The position numbers and the translations under genes are program-made. This document shows, piece by piece, positions 19,545 through 27,838 of a stretch of 64,000 bases of DNA (the stretch's first letter is position 1; each line of letters opens with the position of its first letter). Source of the stretch: Methanococcus voltae PS (lineage in GTDB: Archaea > AGJL01 > Methanococci > Methanococcales > Methanococcaceae); contig NZ_JANUCQ010000001.1 of NCBI RefSeq assembly GCF_024807035.1, forward strand, positions 371,990 through 435,989. Reading direction: 5' to 3'. The notes beneath the pieces were generated by a model, which was given only the letters and a program-made list of their open reading frames with translations, was not told the origin of the DNA and did no database searches.

Positions 19545-20090
19545 TTATAATTCTTTTTTCATAATTATTCCGTTGAATTTCCCATCGTTGCAATTAAAAA
19601 ACTCTTCAATTCTGTAAATTTCACTAAATCCATTACGATTATATAGTTTTCTTGCACTAGCCCAATTTTCCGAAACTATTAAACTGACGGCTTCAATACC
19701 GTATTTTAAAATCATTTTATCAATTAATTTGTTAAATATTAAATTTCCATAACCCTTATGTTGGTAATCTTTAGAAATTGCTATCGATGAGATATAAAGC
19801 TCTTTTCCTTCGTCAGTATGAACTTTACTTACATCATGATTCAAATCAAATTTTTTATAATAATCTTTGTTTTCTTTAATAACATCCCATAACTCAGATG
19901 TTACAAAACCTATTATGTTTTTATTTTTTCCTTCAATTACTAAACAGCCATCTTCAAAGATTTTTAATCTGTCAGCATAGGTTTTTTTTACTTCTCTAAT
20001 TCCTGTATCAAAACTATTAATTTCTAAATTCATAATTTGGTCTATATCTTCAATACTTGCATTTCTGATAATTATATCATCTTTTACCAT
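19545..20090 (-). CDS. GNAT family N-acetyltransferase
   Basis: This transfers an acetyl group from acetyl-CoA to an amine. The 181 residues follow the GNAT fold, with IIIRNASIEDIDQIMNLE at the N-terminus, YISSIAISKDYQHKGYGN (acetyl-CoA-binding motif A, near 111-128) and SENWASARKLYNRNGF (motif B). SSIAISKDYQHKGYG resembles RimI-type protein acetyltransferases, but the substrate cannot be assigned. GGGGTAC precedes the ATG. It is convergent with rqcH. Confidence 0.83.
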   Translation of the reverse strand: MVKDDIIIRNASIEDIDQIMNLEINSFDTGIREVKKTYADRLKIFEDGCLVIEGKNKNIIGFVTSELWDVIKENKDYYKKFDLNHDVSKVHTDEGKELYISSIAISKDYQHKGYGNLIFNKLIDKMILKYGIEAVSLIVSENWASARKLYNRNGFSEIYRIEEFFNCNDGKFNGIIMKKEL

Positions 20091-20299
20091 AGTACCCCAT
20101 TTTAATTTTTAAAATATTAAATATTAAATATTAAATTTACTTATTGCGTATTACGTATTAAATATAATTTGACAATTTAATTTTTAAATATTGTTTTTTA
20201 TTTTTTTGTATCAATTCATAATATATATTATATATAGTATATATTACTAAATACTTAATTAAATAGTTAACCGCGAGTAGGGTATTTTTTGGTGTAATT

Positions 20300-21022
20300 A
20301 TGGATTTTAATTTGGAAAATAAAAGCAAAGATAATGAAACTAAAAATAACAGCAAAAACAAAAACAAAAACAAAAATTTGGGCAATAATGTTGTATGTGC
20401 TACACCAAGTAATGATACACGCAATCATTATCAAGCCATGATATCAGAAGTATTTAAAGACTCTAAAAACGATAAATTAATGATTATGGGTGTAGGGAAT
20501 GATTTAAAAGGTGATGACGGTTTTGGTGTAGAGTTAGTAAGATTTTTAAGAAGATATTACGTTAGAAAATTGCACTTACAAGACGAAATTATTAACGAAG
20601 ATATTGATAAATATGAAAATGAAGCTGAAAACGAAACCGATTATATAGAAGTTTTTAAAATTAAAGACAATTTAGTACTTTTAGATTCTGGCGTAGTTCC
20701 TGAAAACTTCACAGATTTGATTAAAGCTGAAAAACCTTCTAAAATAGTAATCGTGGATGCTGCATTAATGCACAAAGAGTTCGGAACAATTGACTTAATC
20801 GACGAAAATCAACTAGCAACAGTAGGTTTTTCTACCCACGCATTACCCTTATCCGTGCTCATTAAGTATGTAAAATCAAATATTGATACAGATATTTCAA
20901 TAGTTGGATTTGAACCTTATTCTTTAGAATTTGGTAATACTTTGTCGAAAGAAGCAGGGTGTATATTGCAAGAATTTTCAAAAGAATTTGCTTTAAAAAT
21001 TGATGAATTCTTAAAATTTTAA
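20300..21022 (+). CDS. hycI: [NiFe]-hydrogenase maturation protease (HycI-like)
   Basis: This endopeptidase removes the C-terminal tail of a hydrogenase large subunit after nickel insertion. Core motifs are MGVGNDLKGDDGFGVELV (metal ligand Asp in the GDDGxG loop, near 62-74), VLLDSGVVPENF, VIVDAALMHKEFG and FSTHALPLSVL, which contains the conserved His. FSTHALPLSVL and the PENF segment fit the HycI branch (hydrogenase 3 and energy-converting hydrogenases) better than FrhD. The 240 residues exceed the usual 150-170 because of a Lys/Asn-rich N-terminus (about 8-30) and an acidic insert (about 89-115). GGTG precedes the ATG. The likely client is Eha or Ehb (inference). Confidence 0.85.
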   Translation: MDFNLENKSKDNETKNNSKNKNKNKNLGNNVVCATPSNDTRNHYQAMISEVFKDSKNDKLMIMGVGNDLKGDDGFGVELVRFLRRYYVRKLHLQDEIINEDIDKYENEAENETDYIEVFKIKDNLVLLDSGVVPENFTDLIKAEKPSKIVIVDAALMHKEFGTIDLIDENQLATVGFSTHALPLSVLIKYVKSNIDTDISIVGFEPYSLEFGNTLSKEAGCILQEFSKEFALKIDEFLKF

Positions 21023-21356
21023 AATTAAATTTTAAGTTTAATTTTTAATTTTAAAACAATAAAATATTCATAAAAGTTAATATAGTATAATAAAGTAACA
21101 TAGATTATTTCATAACATATTTGAAAATAGAATAATAGTAATTTAAAACGTAAATACATGACAGAATATAATACAAAAATATTTATAATGTATCTAATTA
21201 TGATTATTATGATATAAATAAGATAAAATGATAATTTATACTATACGTACTAAATTTATAATCTATACAAGACTTATACAATTATTATACAAGTATTATA
21301 CAAGTATTATACAATTATTATACAATTATAAAATAATTTAATATAAAGGTGAATTA
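21023..21356. other. 334-bp promoter region of lonB with an 11-bp array
   Basis: A/T-rich DNA between the hycI-like gene and lonB. The last third is filled by the 11-bp tandem array annotated separately. No gene was seen. Confidence 0.5.
21274..21328. repeat. Five tandem 11-bp units (TTATACAAGTA/TTATACAATTA) upstream of lonB
   Basis: Five consecutive 11-mers begin at 21274, 21285, 21296, 21307 and 21318, in the order variants B, A, A, B, B (A = TTATACAAGTA, B = TTATACAATTA). A degenerate sixth copy (CTATACAAGAC) precedes them at 21263. The array ends 28 bases before the lonB start codon, in the promoter or leader. An 11-bp period puts all copies on about the same face of the DNA helix. Confidence 0.85.
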
Positions 21357-23474
21357 ATGTTTTCAACCAAATTTACTACTACAGATGATTTACCTGAACC
21401 ATCACCTAATTTGATAAATCAAGTTATCGGACAGGATGAAGCGGTAGAAATCGTATTAAACGCAGTTAAAAATAAAAGACATGCGTTACTTTTAGGAGAC
21501 CCTGGTGTCGGTAAATCTATGATGGTTAAAGCATTTGGTGAGTTATTGGAAAATTCCGGACATTTTACCCCATACACCATAATTTCAAAACCAAATTTAA
21601 AGAACACTGAAAAACCAATGGTTGAACTTTTAGAGGGCAACGTTATCGAAAGAATCATGCCTGAAGAAAAACCAAAGGTTATGAGACAGCCTCCTAGCAT
21701 GTTAACTCTCGTATTAATCATGCTCGGTTTTATCCTAGTGACTCAATTTTTATTAAAAGGGGTTCCAGAAACTCAAATGTTAGGTATAGTAGCAACTACG
21801 ACCATTGTAGGCACCTTAATTGCATTTATTATATTATTCCTTGCAATATTCGGAGCTACAAAAGCATCAATGCCTAATTCAATAAGCCCTGCAGATTTAA
21901 AACCAATGGTTTTATACGAATGCCCAAAAAGACCATTAGTTAGAGCAAGTGCTTACAACACTACAAAATTACTCGGGGATATAAAACACTGTCCTTTAGG
22001 GGGTAAACCTCCAATTGGGACTCCACCACATAAAAGGGTAATTTTAGGTGCTATTCACGAAGCACACAAAGGTATACTTTATGTAGATGAAATTAAAACA
22101 ATGCCTTTAGATGTTCAGGATTACATATTAACAGCAATCCAGGATAAAAAACTAGCAATAAGTGGTAGAAACCCTAATTCAAGTGGTGCATCTGTGGAAA
22201 CAAACCCTATTCCATGTGACTTTACCTTAATAATGTCGGGTAACATGGACGATGTTTCAAATTTAAGAGCTCCTTTAATGGATAGAATTGACTATAAAGT
22301 AGTTTTAAAGAATAAAATGGATAATACTACGGAAAATAGGGATAAATTATTACAATTTATAGTTCAGGAAATTAAAAATAATAATTTAAACCCTATGACT
22401 TATGAAGCTTGCTGTGAATTAGTTAAATTAGCACAATTGTTATCTGGTTCCAAAAATAAGCTTACTTTAAGACTTAGAAGATTATCAAATATCATAAAAA
22501 TGGCAAATGATATTGCTACTGGTAAAGAATTAAGTGAAAGTTTAAATGAGTTTACTAAAAACGGAGCTCTTGATTTAGATGATAATGAAGGAGAATCTGA
22601 TTTAATAATTGAACAATTAAGTCAGGGCGATAAGGAAGCTGGGAAACTTAAGAACGTGGTTAATAAAATAACTGGTAAAACATATAAATCAACTAAAAAA
22701 TCTAATAAAAGTGTAGATGAATTAAGAATTGAATTAAAAGCAAGAATATCTGATTTGAATGCAGCAGAAGGTAAATTAAAAGATAAAAAACCTATCGAGT
22801 TAGCAGACGTTGAAAGAGTTCTTGATACTGGCATATACAGTATGCAAAAGCAAGTTGCAATGGATTACCTCGAAAACTTCAAAGAATATAAGAATATACA
22901 CCCTAATGGTGAACCTACAGTCGGTGTAATTCACGGTTTAGCAGTTCTCGGTGGTGAAGGATTAGGGGATGTTACAAGAATTATAACAAAGGTATTAAAT
23001 GCCAAAAACCCTAAAACAAGCCTTCTTAATATAACAGGAGACATTGCAAAGCACAGTATAACATTAGCATCAGCTTTGTCCAAAAAATTAGTTTCAGACG
23101 GTACATTACCATTAAAAGGAAAAGATGGTGGAACAGATTTATCTGAAAAAGAGATATATATCCAATTCAGCCAATCTTACTCAAAAATAGATGGTGACTC
23201 TGCAACAGCTGCAGTATGCTTAAGCATTATTTCATCATTATTGAATATCCCTATAAAGCAAGACTTCTGTATAACCGGAAGTTTAGATTTAAACGGTGAT
23301 ATGTTAGCTATTGGCGGAGTAAACGAAAAAATAAACGCTGCAAAAGAATACCAATTTAGAAGAGTAATTGTACCTTACTCAAATTACAAAGATGTTATTA
23401 ATATTGAAGGTATAGAAGTAATCCCTGTTAAAACATTGGATGAATTAATACCTTTGGTTTTTGACATACAATAA
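21357..23474 (+). CDS. lonB: Archaeal membrane-bound Lon protease (LonB)
   Basis: This ATP-dependent serine protease degrades misfolded and regulatory proteins at the membrane. The 705 residues contain an AAA+ module with Walker A GDPGVGKS at 47-54 and a large insertion holding two adjacent transmembrane helices (about 119-136 and 143-172), the hallmark of LonB. Walker B is HKGILYVDEIKTM. The C-terminal protease domain has the Ser-Lys dyad S615 (GDSATAA) and K658 (NEKINAA). The Lys-rich linker near 440-470 is variable. AAAGGTGA precedes the ATG. It is monocistronic. Confidence 0.95.
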   Translation: MFSTKFTTTDDLPEPSPNLINQVIGQDEAVEIVLNAVKNKRHALLLGDPGVGKSMMVKAFGELLENSGHFTPYTIISKPNLKNTEKPMVELLEGNVIERIMPEEKPKVMRQPPSMLTLVLIMLGFILVTQFLLKGVPETQMLGIVATTTIVGTLIAFIILFLAIFGATKASMPNSISPADLKPMVLYECPKRPLVRASAYNTTKLLGDIKHCPLGGKPPIGTPPHKRVILGAIHEAHKGILYVDEIKTMPLDVQDYILTAIQDKKLAISGRNPNSSGASVETNPIPCDFTLIMSGNMDDVSNLRAPLMDRIDYKVVLKNKMDNTTENRDKLLQFIVQEIKNNNLNPMTYEACCELVKLAQLLSGSKNKLTLRLRRLSNIIKMANDIATGKELSESLNEFTKNGALDLDDNEGESDLIIEQLSQGDKEAGKLKNVVNKITGKTYKSTKKSNKSVDELRIELKARISDLNAAEGKLKDKKPIELADVERVLDTGIYSMQKQVAMDYLENFKEYKNIHPNGEPTVGVIHGLAVLGGEGLGDVTRIITKVLNAKNPKTSLLNITGDIAKHSITLASALSKKLVSDGTLPLKGKDGGTDLSEKEIYIQFSQSYSKIDGDSATAAVCLSIISSLLNIPIKQDFCITGSLDLNGDMLAIGGVNEKINAAKEYQFRRVIVPYSNYKDVINIEGIEVIPVKTLDELIPLVFDIQ

Positions 23475-23654
23475 AATAAAAAATTAATTCTCTTCTTTTT
23501 TGAATTATTTTCTATTTTAATTTAAAACTACAATTTTATTTTTTAATTTAAAAACTCAATCTGGAAATAATAATTATTTAAAAAATAGTTATTAAAAATA
23601 TAAATATTAAAATGGCATATTATTTTGATAGTTATCATAAATGGAAGTGTAAAA

Positions 23655-24197
23655 ATGACTAATTCAAACCCCGATTCTAACTCGAATTCTAACTCAAACT
23701 ATAAAACAGAAGGCATATCTTGGTCTTGTAGGTTCTGTGGAGGATGTTGTGACAGCCCCTCTGTAACTAAGAAAGATATTGCAAATATTGCAGGTTTTTT
23801 AAAAATAACATTTGAAGAAGTAGTTTCAAAGTATTTAAAAAGCTGGAATGGAAAAAACGGAGTCTTAAAAACCTCAAAGACAAAATGTGTATTTTTAGGC
23901 GAAGATAGAAAATGTACAATTTATAAGGTAAGACCTATAATCTGTAGATTAAGACCTTATTCTATTCAACTCATCGGCAAAAACAAGGGCGGAAAAAAGA
24001 ACAAAAATTCAGCTGAATTAAAATTGACCTATGACCCGTGGTTCCTTGAAAATTGTAAAGGAATGTTTTTAGGCGATTTACCTCCTGAAGAAGAATACTT
24101 TAAACACGCAATAACTGTATACACATACATGGGCGAAGAAAAAGTAACTCCTGAAGAGTTATTTGAAAAAGCTAAAAAGAGATTGGTTAAAAAATAA
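23655..24197 (+). CDS. YkgJ-type (UPF0153) cysteine-cluster protein
   Basis: This is a probable metal- or Fe-S-binding protein of unknown role. ATG 23655 is chosen because GGAAGTG lies six bases upstream; an upstream TTG at 23625 has no such site. The cluster C25, C28, C31, C32 (SCRFCGGCCDSP) and the later pair KCVFLGEDRKCTIY and RPIICRLRPY are characteristic of the YkgJ family. The N-terminal 15 residues are a SerAsn low-complexity run (NSNSNSN), coded by a DNA repeat. It follows lonB by 180 bp on the same strand. Confidence 0.8.
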   Translation: MTNSNPDSNSNSNSNYKTEGISWSCRFCGGCCDSPSVTKKDIANIAGFLKITFEEVVSKYLKSWNGKNGVLKTSKTKCVFLGEDRKCTIYKVRPIICRLRPYSIQLIGKNKGGKKNKNSAELKLTYDPWFLENCKGMFLGDLPPEEEYFKHAITVYTYMGEEKVTPEELFEKAKKRLVKK

Positions 24198-24411
24198 TAG
24201 AAAATAAAAAAAGAAAATAAAAAAAGAAATTAAAATAATAAAATAAAATAAGAATATACTCGAAGATAAAAATACATTATATATGTATTACTATTACTAT
24301 TTTTTAAAAATTTAAAATACTAAAAAATATATTCATTCATTATTTAAACTAAATTAGGACAAAATCACTTATTTTTTAGTTATTTATGCAAAATTAAAAT
24401 TATAATTTAAA

Positions 24412-24690
24412 TTAATCATTTTTAATTGTTTCTAATTCACTTACTATTCCCCATATCTGGGTTCTTGTATGTGTTGGCATGTTTGGGTCTTCGCTAATGT
24501 CATCTAAGTATTGAATTGCTGTAGCACTTCTTACGATAAACTCGTTTTCTTCATTGTTTAAAGCTTCTTTGGCATTATCTGCAGCAGCTCTTATATTTCT
24601 TGGTACGGTAGTATCTTCTATAATTTCTTTTAACATGTATGTAATATTTTTAATTTTATCTTCTGTGCTTACTTCTTTAGCTGTGAACAT
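24412..24690 (-). CDS. UPF0147 family protein
   Basis: The 92-residue helical protein matches UPF0147: IIEDTTVPRNIRAAADNAKE and SATAIQYLDDISEDPNMP, then THTRTQIWGIVSELE. This family of small helical proteins is widespread in archaea with no established function. GAGGTGA precedes the ATG. It is surrounded by long spacers and monocistronic. The promoter region contains a duplicated motif, annotated separately. Confidence 0.85.
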   Translation of the reverse strand: MFTAKEVSTEDKIKNITYMLKEIIEDTTVPRNIRAAADNAKEALNNEENEFIVRSATAIQYLDDISEDPNMPTHTRTQIWGIVSELETIKND

Positions 24691-25085
24691 AAACAGTCAC
24701 CTCAACCGTGTTTAAATTAGATAAATTTATGTATTTGAATTTATTTATAAATATAATCCCATTAAAATTTAGATATGGTTTATATGTCGTATAAAATTTA
24801 TTTATAAATATATGTAGTTATTTTATATATGGTTTACTCTTATTTATGCTTATTATATAATAGTATATAACCCATATTATAAAATACAAATATTCTTTAA
24901 ATTAACGTTGTACTTTCAAATTATTTTTATACTATTTCTTAGATAGATATGATATATCATAAATTTTATGGTAAAAAGAATATTTTACCTTTATTACTAC
25001 AATTTATACTTAAAACTAAAATTTACAATACACAATAAAAATTATAAATTATAAATTATAAATTACACATTTTGCGTGAGAAATT
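24691..25085. other. 395-bp divergent promoter region
   Basis: This lies between the UPF0147 gene (minus) and the AI-2E family gene (plus). It contains the two-copy composite repeat at 24738-24836 and otherwise A/T-rich DNA. No gene or RNA was seen. Confidence 0.45.
24738..24836. repeat. Two-copy composite motif upstream of the UPF0147 gene
   Basis: An exact 18-bp sequence (AATTTATTTATAAATATA) occurs at 24738-24755 and 24795-24812. A second exact 10-mer (ATATGGTTTA) follows each copy at 24773-24782 and 24827-24836. The core TATTTATAAATA is a palindrome that may hold TATA elements. The unit may therefore be a duplicated promoter. Confidence 0.7.
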
Positions 25086-26150
25086 ATGAAAGACAGTGAT
25101 TTTAACCTTATATTAAAATTGGGAAGTTTATTTAGTTTTATACTCATGGTTTATATTTTATTACCATTTATAGACGCAATCTCATTTGGAATAGCTTTTG
25201 CATATATAACAAAGCCAGCATATGATTTATTCAAAAAAAGGTTTTCAAAATCTACATCTGCAATATTAAGTATCTTAGTGCTAACCATTCCAGTTATTGC
25301 AACCATACTAATCATATTAGAGCAGTTAATTTATTATTTATTAAATTTAGACGTAACACAATTAAGTGCTTCGATATCAACTTTGATTACTAAAATATCC
25401 ATCTACGATATAAATTTAACTCAGTATTGGGCGCCAATTTCTGCAGATTTATTTAAATTTTTGGAAGGAATTTTAAATGGTTTGTTGAGTCAATTATCAA
25501 TGATACCATTGGTAATGATAAAAGTACTAATAATCTTATTTATGACTTATTACTTCTTAAAAGACGGTCATAAATTGCTTAGCGCTTCATTAGTTCACGT
25601 CCCAGAGTGTTACCAAGCACACGTTCGAATATTTGCACAGAAATTAAATGATTTCTATAAAAATATGTTTACCGGCACAGCTTTGACCTCTTTAATTGCA
25701 ATGGTGATTGCAATTCTCGGCTATCAATTAATGGGCGTTCCAAGTGCTTTGGCATTGGGAGTTTTAACCGGGATATGTGTTTTATTACCTGTAATAGGTG
25801 GTTGGGGCGTTTATATGCCTTTAGCGATATATTATTTAATACAAGGTAATATAATATATGCACTAGCAATTTATTTATTTGGTACAATATTTTTGTCCTT
25901 TATCTTAGATTTCTACATACGTCCAAAGGTTGTAAAATCTGGTGGTAATGTGCACCCAGTAATGACTTTAGCAGCTTTCTTAATAGCTCCTTTAACATTA
26001 GGAATTGCAGGGTTCGCTTTAGGACCTATAATCGTCGGTGCATTTGATTCATTATATGGTTTAAAAGATGGAGAAATTTCACTTATAAACTTAAGAACAA
26101 ATTGTGAATTATCTTCCGTATCCCAATTAGATGAGGAAGAAGATGAATAG
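25086..26150 (+). CDS. AI-2E family transporter (UPF0118-like permease)
   Basis: This polytopic membrane protein of 354 residues has about seven to eight hydrophobic helices. The family signatures are FGIAFAYITKPAYDLFKKR near the N-terminus, the central KDGHKL segment, GVPSALALGVLTGICVLLPVIG, and the C-terminal PKVVKSGGNVHPVMTL with GFALGPIIVGAFDSLYGL. The family includes the E. coli TqsA and Na+/H+ antiporter-like proteins; substrates are mostly unknown. The C-terminus is acidic (DEEEDE). GTGAG precedes the ATG. It converges on the fucA-like gene. Confidence 0.85.
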   Translation: MKDSDFNLILKLGSLFSFILMVYILLPFIDAISFGIAFAYITKPAYDLFKKRFSKSTSAILSILVLTIPVIATILIILEQLIYYLLNLDVTQLSASISTLITKISIYDINLTQYWAPISADLFKFLEGILNGLLSQLSMIPLVMIKVLIILFMTYYFLKDGHKLLSASLVHVPECYQAHVRIFAQKLNDFYKNMFTGTALTSLIAMVIAILGYQLMGVPSALALGVLTGICVLLPVIGGWGVYMPLAIYYLIQGNIIYALAIYLFGTIFLSFILDFYIRPKVVKSGGNVHPVMTLAAFLIAPLTLGIAGFALGPIIVGAFDSLYGLKDGEISLINLRTNCELSSVSQLDEEEDE

Positions 26151-26230
26151 TAATATACATCAAAAATAAGCCTTAAAATAATCAAAATTTAAAATAGATG
26201 TTTTTTTATTATTTTATTATTATTTTACTA

Positions 26231-26827
26231 TTATTTTTTCATGTTGTGGATAATGTAATTCATTTGTGCTAGCTCTTCCACAACTTCAGTTTTCAAATAA
26301 GCTTCAAGAATATTCTCGCCTAATGTTACTAAGCCGTGATTTTTTAAAACAATTGCACTTTCCCCACATTTAGAAACTGCGTTGGCTAATTCCATACTTC
26401 CGCAAGGGTAATAATCAACATAATCAATTTTCCTAATAAAAAGTTGTCCTTCTGGAGTTATAAGGTCTATTTTTTTATCCATATTTGAGAATGCCGTACA
26501 GTACATACAATGGGTGTGAACAATAGCATTCACATCTTTGCGATTTTTGTATATTCCAAGGTGCATATTCAATTCAGAGGTAGGTTTTCCTTTTAATATA
26601 TCACCATCCATATCAACAATACATATCTTTTCTTTTTCCATAAGGCCTAATATATGACCAGTAGGTGTTATAAATACCAAATTTCCTACTTTAATACTTA
26701 CATTGCCCCCCGAACCAACAACGTATTTTCTTTCATACAGTTTTCTGCAAATATCAACAAATTCTGCCAATATGTAATCCATTTTATTATCTAATTCATC
26801 TAATTCTATATTATCAATTTTTTCCAT
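26231..26827 (-). CDS. Class II aldolase (L-fuculose phosphate aldolase-like)
   Basis: This is a zinc-dependent aldolase that splits or forms sugar phosphates. In M. jannaschii the relative (MJ1418) has been linked to making lactaldehyde for coenzyme F420; extending that here is inference. The 198 residues contain [13 protein letters not shown], the metal-binding HTH motif ([15 protein letters not shown]), and the third zinc His in [17 protein letters not shown], with the catalytic Glu in the PEGQLF region. The length fits single-domain FucA. GGTGA precedes the ATG. It is monocistronic. Confidence 0.83.
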   Translation of the reverse strand: MEKIDNIELDELDNKMDYILAEFVDICRKLYERKYVVGSGGNVSIKVGNLVFITPTGHILGLMEKEKICIVDMDGDILKGKPTSELNMHLGIYKNRKDVNAIVHTHCMYCTAFSNMDKKIDLITPEGQLFIRKIDYVDYYPCGSMELANAVSKCGESAIVLKNHGLVTLGENILEAYLKTEVVEELAQMNYIIHNMKK

Positions 26828-27037
26828 TTGTTCACCAAATTTGATACATATTAAATATTTATTTTAACTACAGGTTTATTCATAATTACGTAGGTATAAT
26901 TACATTTAAAAAATATATGATAAAGTATTATTTATATAATTTAGTATTCAAAAAAATAATATAATCTAAAATAAAAAATAAAAATTAATAAAAATTAAAA
27001 TAGATGATTTACCGACTATAGGTTAAATATATGCCGA

Positions 27038-27613
27038 TTAATCTATTCTATAGCGATTTTCATTAACTTTCGCATTTTTATAAGTTTGATAGATATGATT
27101 CATCATAAAAAATGCAATCCCCAAAAGTATTAATCCAATTATTAAATTTGCAGGGTCGTGATGTATCATAGTTTCTGTAACAGGCATGGCTTTTTCAGCC
27201 ATTAAGAGGTTGGCAGAATTTTCAACTGCCTCGTAAGACCCCGCCGTAGTCCTTGCCATCATTGGTGATACAATACTACCTTTTCCGTATATAAATAAGC
27301 TGTAAAACCCACTTACGAAGGCTACGACAGATAATGGGAACAATACGATAGTTTTTTCAAACTGGCTATTCAATATGAGTTTACCTTTACTAGTCATTCC
27401 ATAGTATATCCATTTATGTCCATCATCGTGCTTTTCAACAAGTCCTCCATCAAGCATAATGGATAAATGTTCGTGAACAGTAGATTTAGATAAATTAAGA
27501 GTTTTGGACAATTCTGTAACCGTATATCTTTTTTGATTTAATTTTTTCAATATTTTAATTCTCGAACGGGCAGAAAGGGCTTTTATAACTTTTTTATCGA
27601 TTTCAATTTGCAT
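27038..27613 (-). CDS. Membrane-anchored ArsR-like winged-helix regulator
   Basis: This is a predicted transcription regulator. ATG 27613 is chosen because AAGGGAT lies upstream; an ATG at 27631 has no site. Residues about 8-75 form a winged helix (LSARSRIKILKKLNQKRYTV, LSKTLNLSKSTVHEHLSIM, GLVEKHDDGHKWIYYG). Two hydrophobic segments follow, about 90-108 (LFPLSVVAFVSGFYSLFIY) and 158-175 (LIIGLILLGIAFFMMNHIY), so the protein is probably anchored in the membrane. It is divergent from the aldehyde ferredoxin oxidoreductase homologue, with a 225-bp shared region, so it may control that gene. The signal it senses is unknown. Confidence 0.8.
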   Translation of the reverse strand: MQIEIDKKVIKALSARSRIKILKKLNQKRYTVTELSKTLNLSKSTVHEHLSIMLDGGLVEKHDDGHKWIYYGMTSKGKLILNSQFEKTIVLFPLSVVAFVSGFYSLFIYGKGSIVSPMMARTTAGSYEAVENSANLLMAEKAMPVTETMIHHDPANLIIGLILLGIAFFMMNHIYQTYKNAKVNENRYRID

Positions 27614-27838
27614 AATATCCCTTATATTCAATTTTCAATATTCTTAATTTTAATATAATCTTGTAATTTAAATTATTTTGTTTGTTACTATTTAAAATAC
27701 TTTTAAAATTGTTCGGTTAAATTGAATGTATTATTAAGATATATAATTATACTACGTATTCTATATTATATCTTATATATTATATGTCATATGCTGAAAT
27801 CATAGAAAAATAATGGAAAACAAATAAACGGGGATACA
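27614..27838. promoter_or_regulatory. Divergent promoter region between the regulator and the AOR-like gene
   Basis: 225 bp of A/T-rich DNA contains TATA-like stretches on both strands (for example near 27740-27785). A strong GGGGAT ribosome binding site precedes the AOR-like ATG at 27839. I could not define a clear operator palindrome. Confidence 0.4.
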
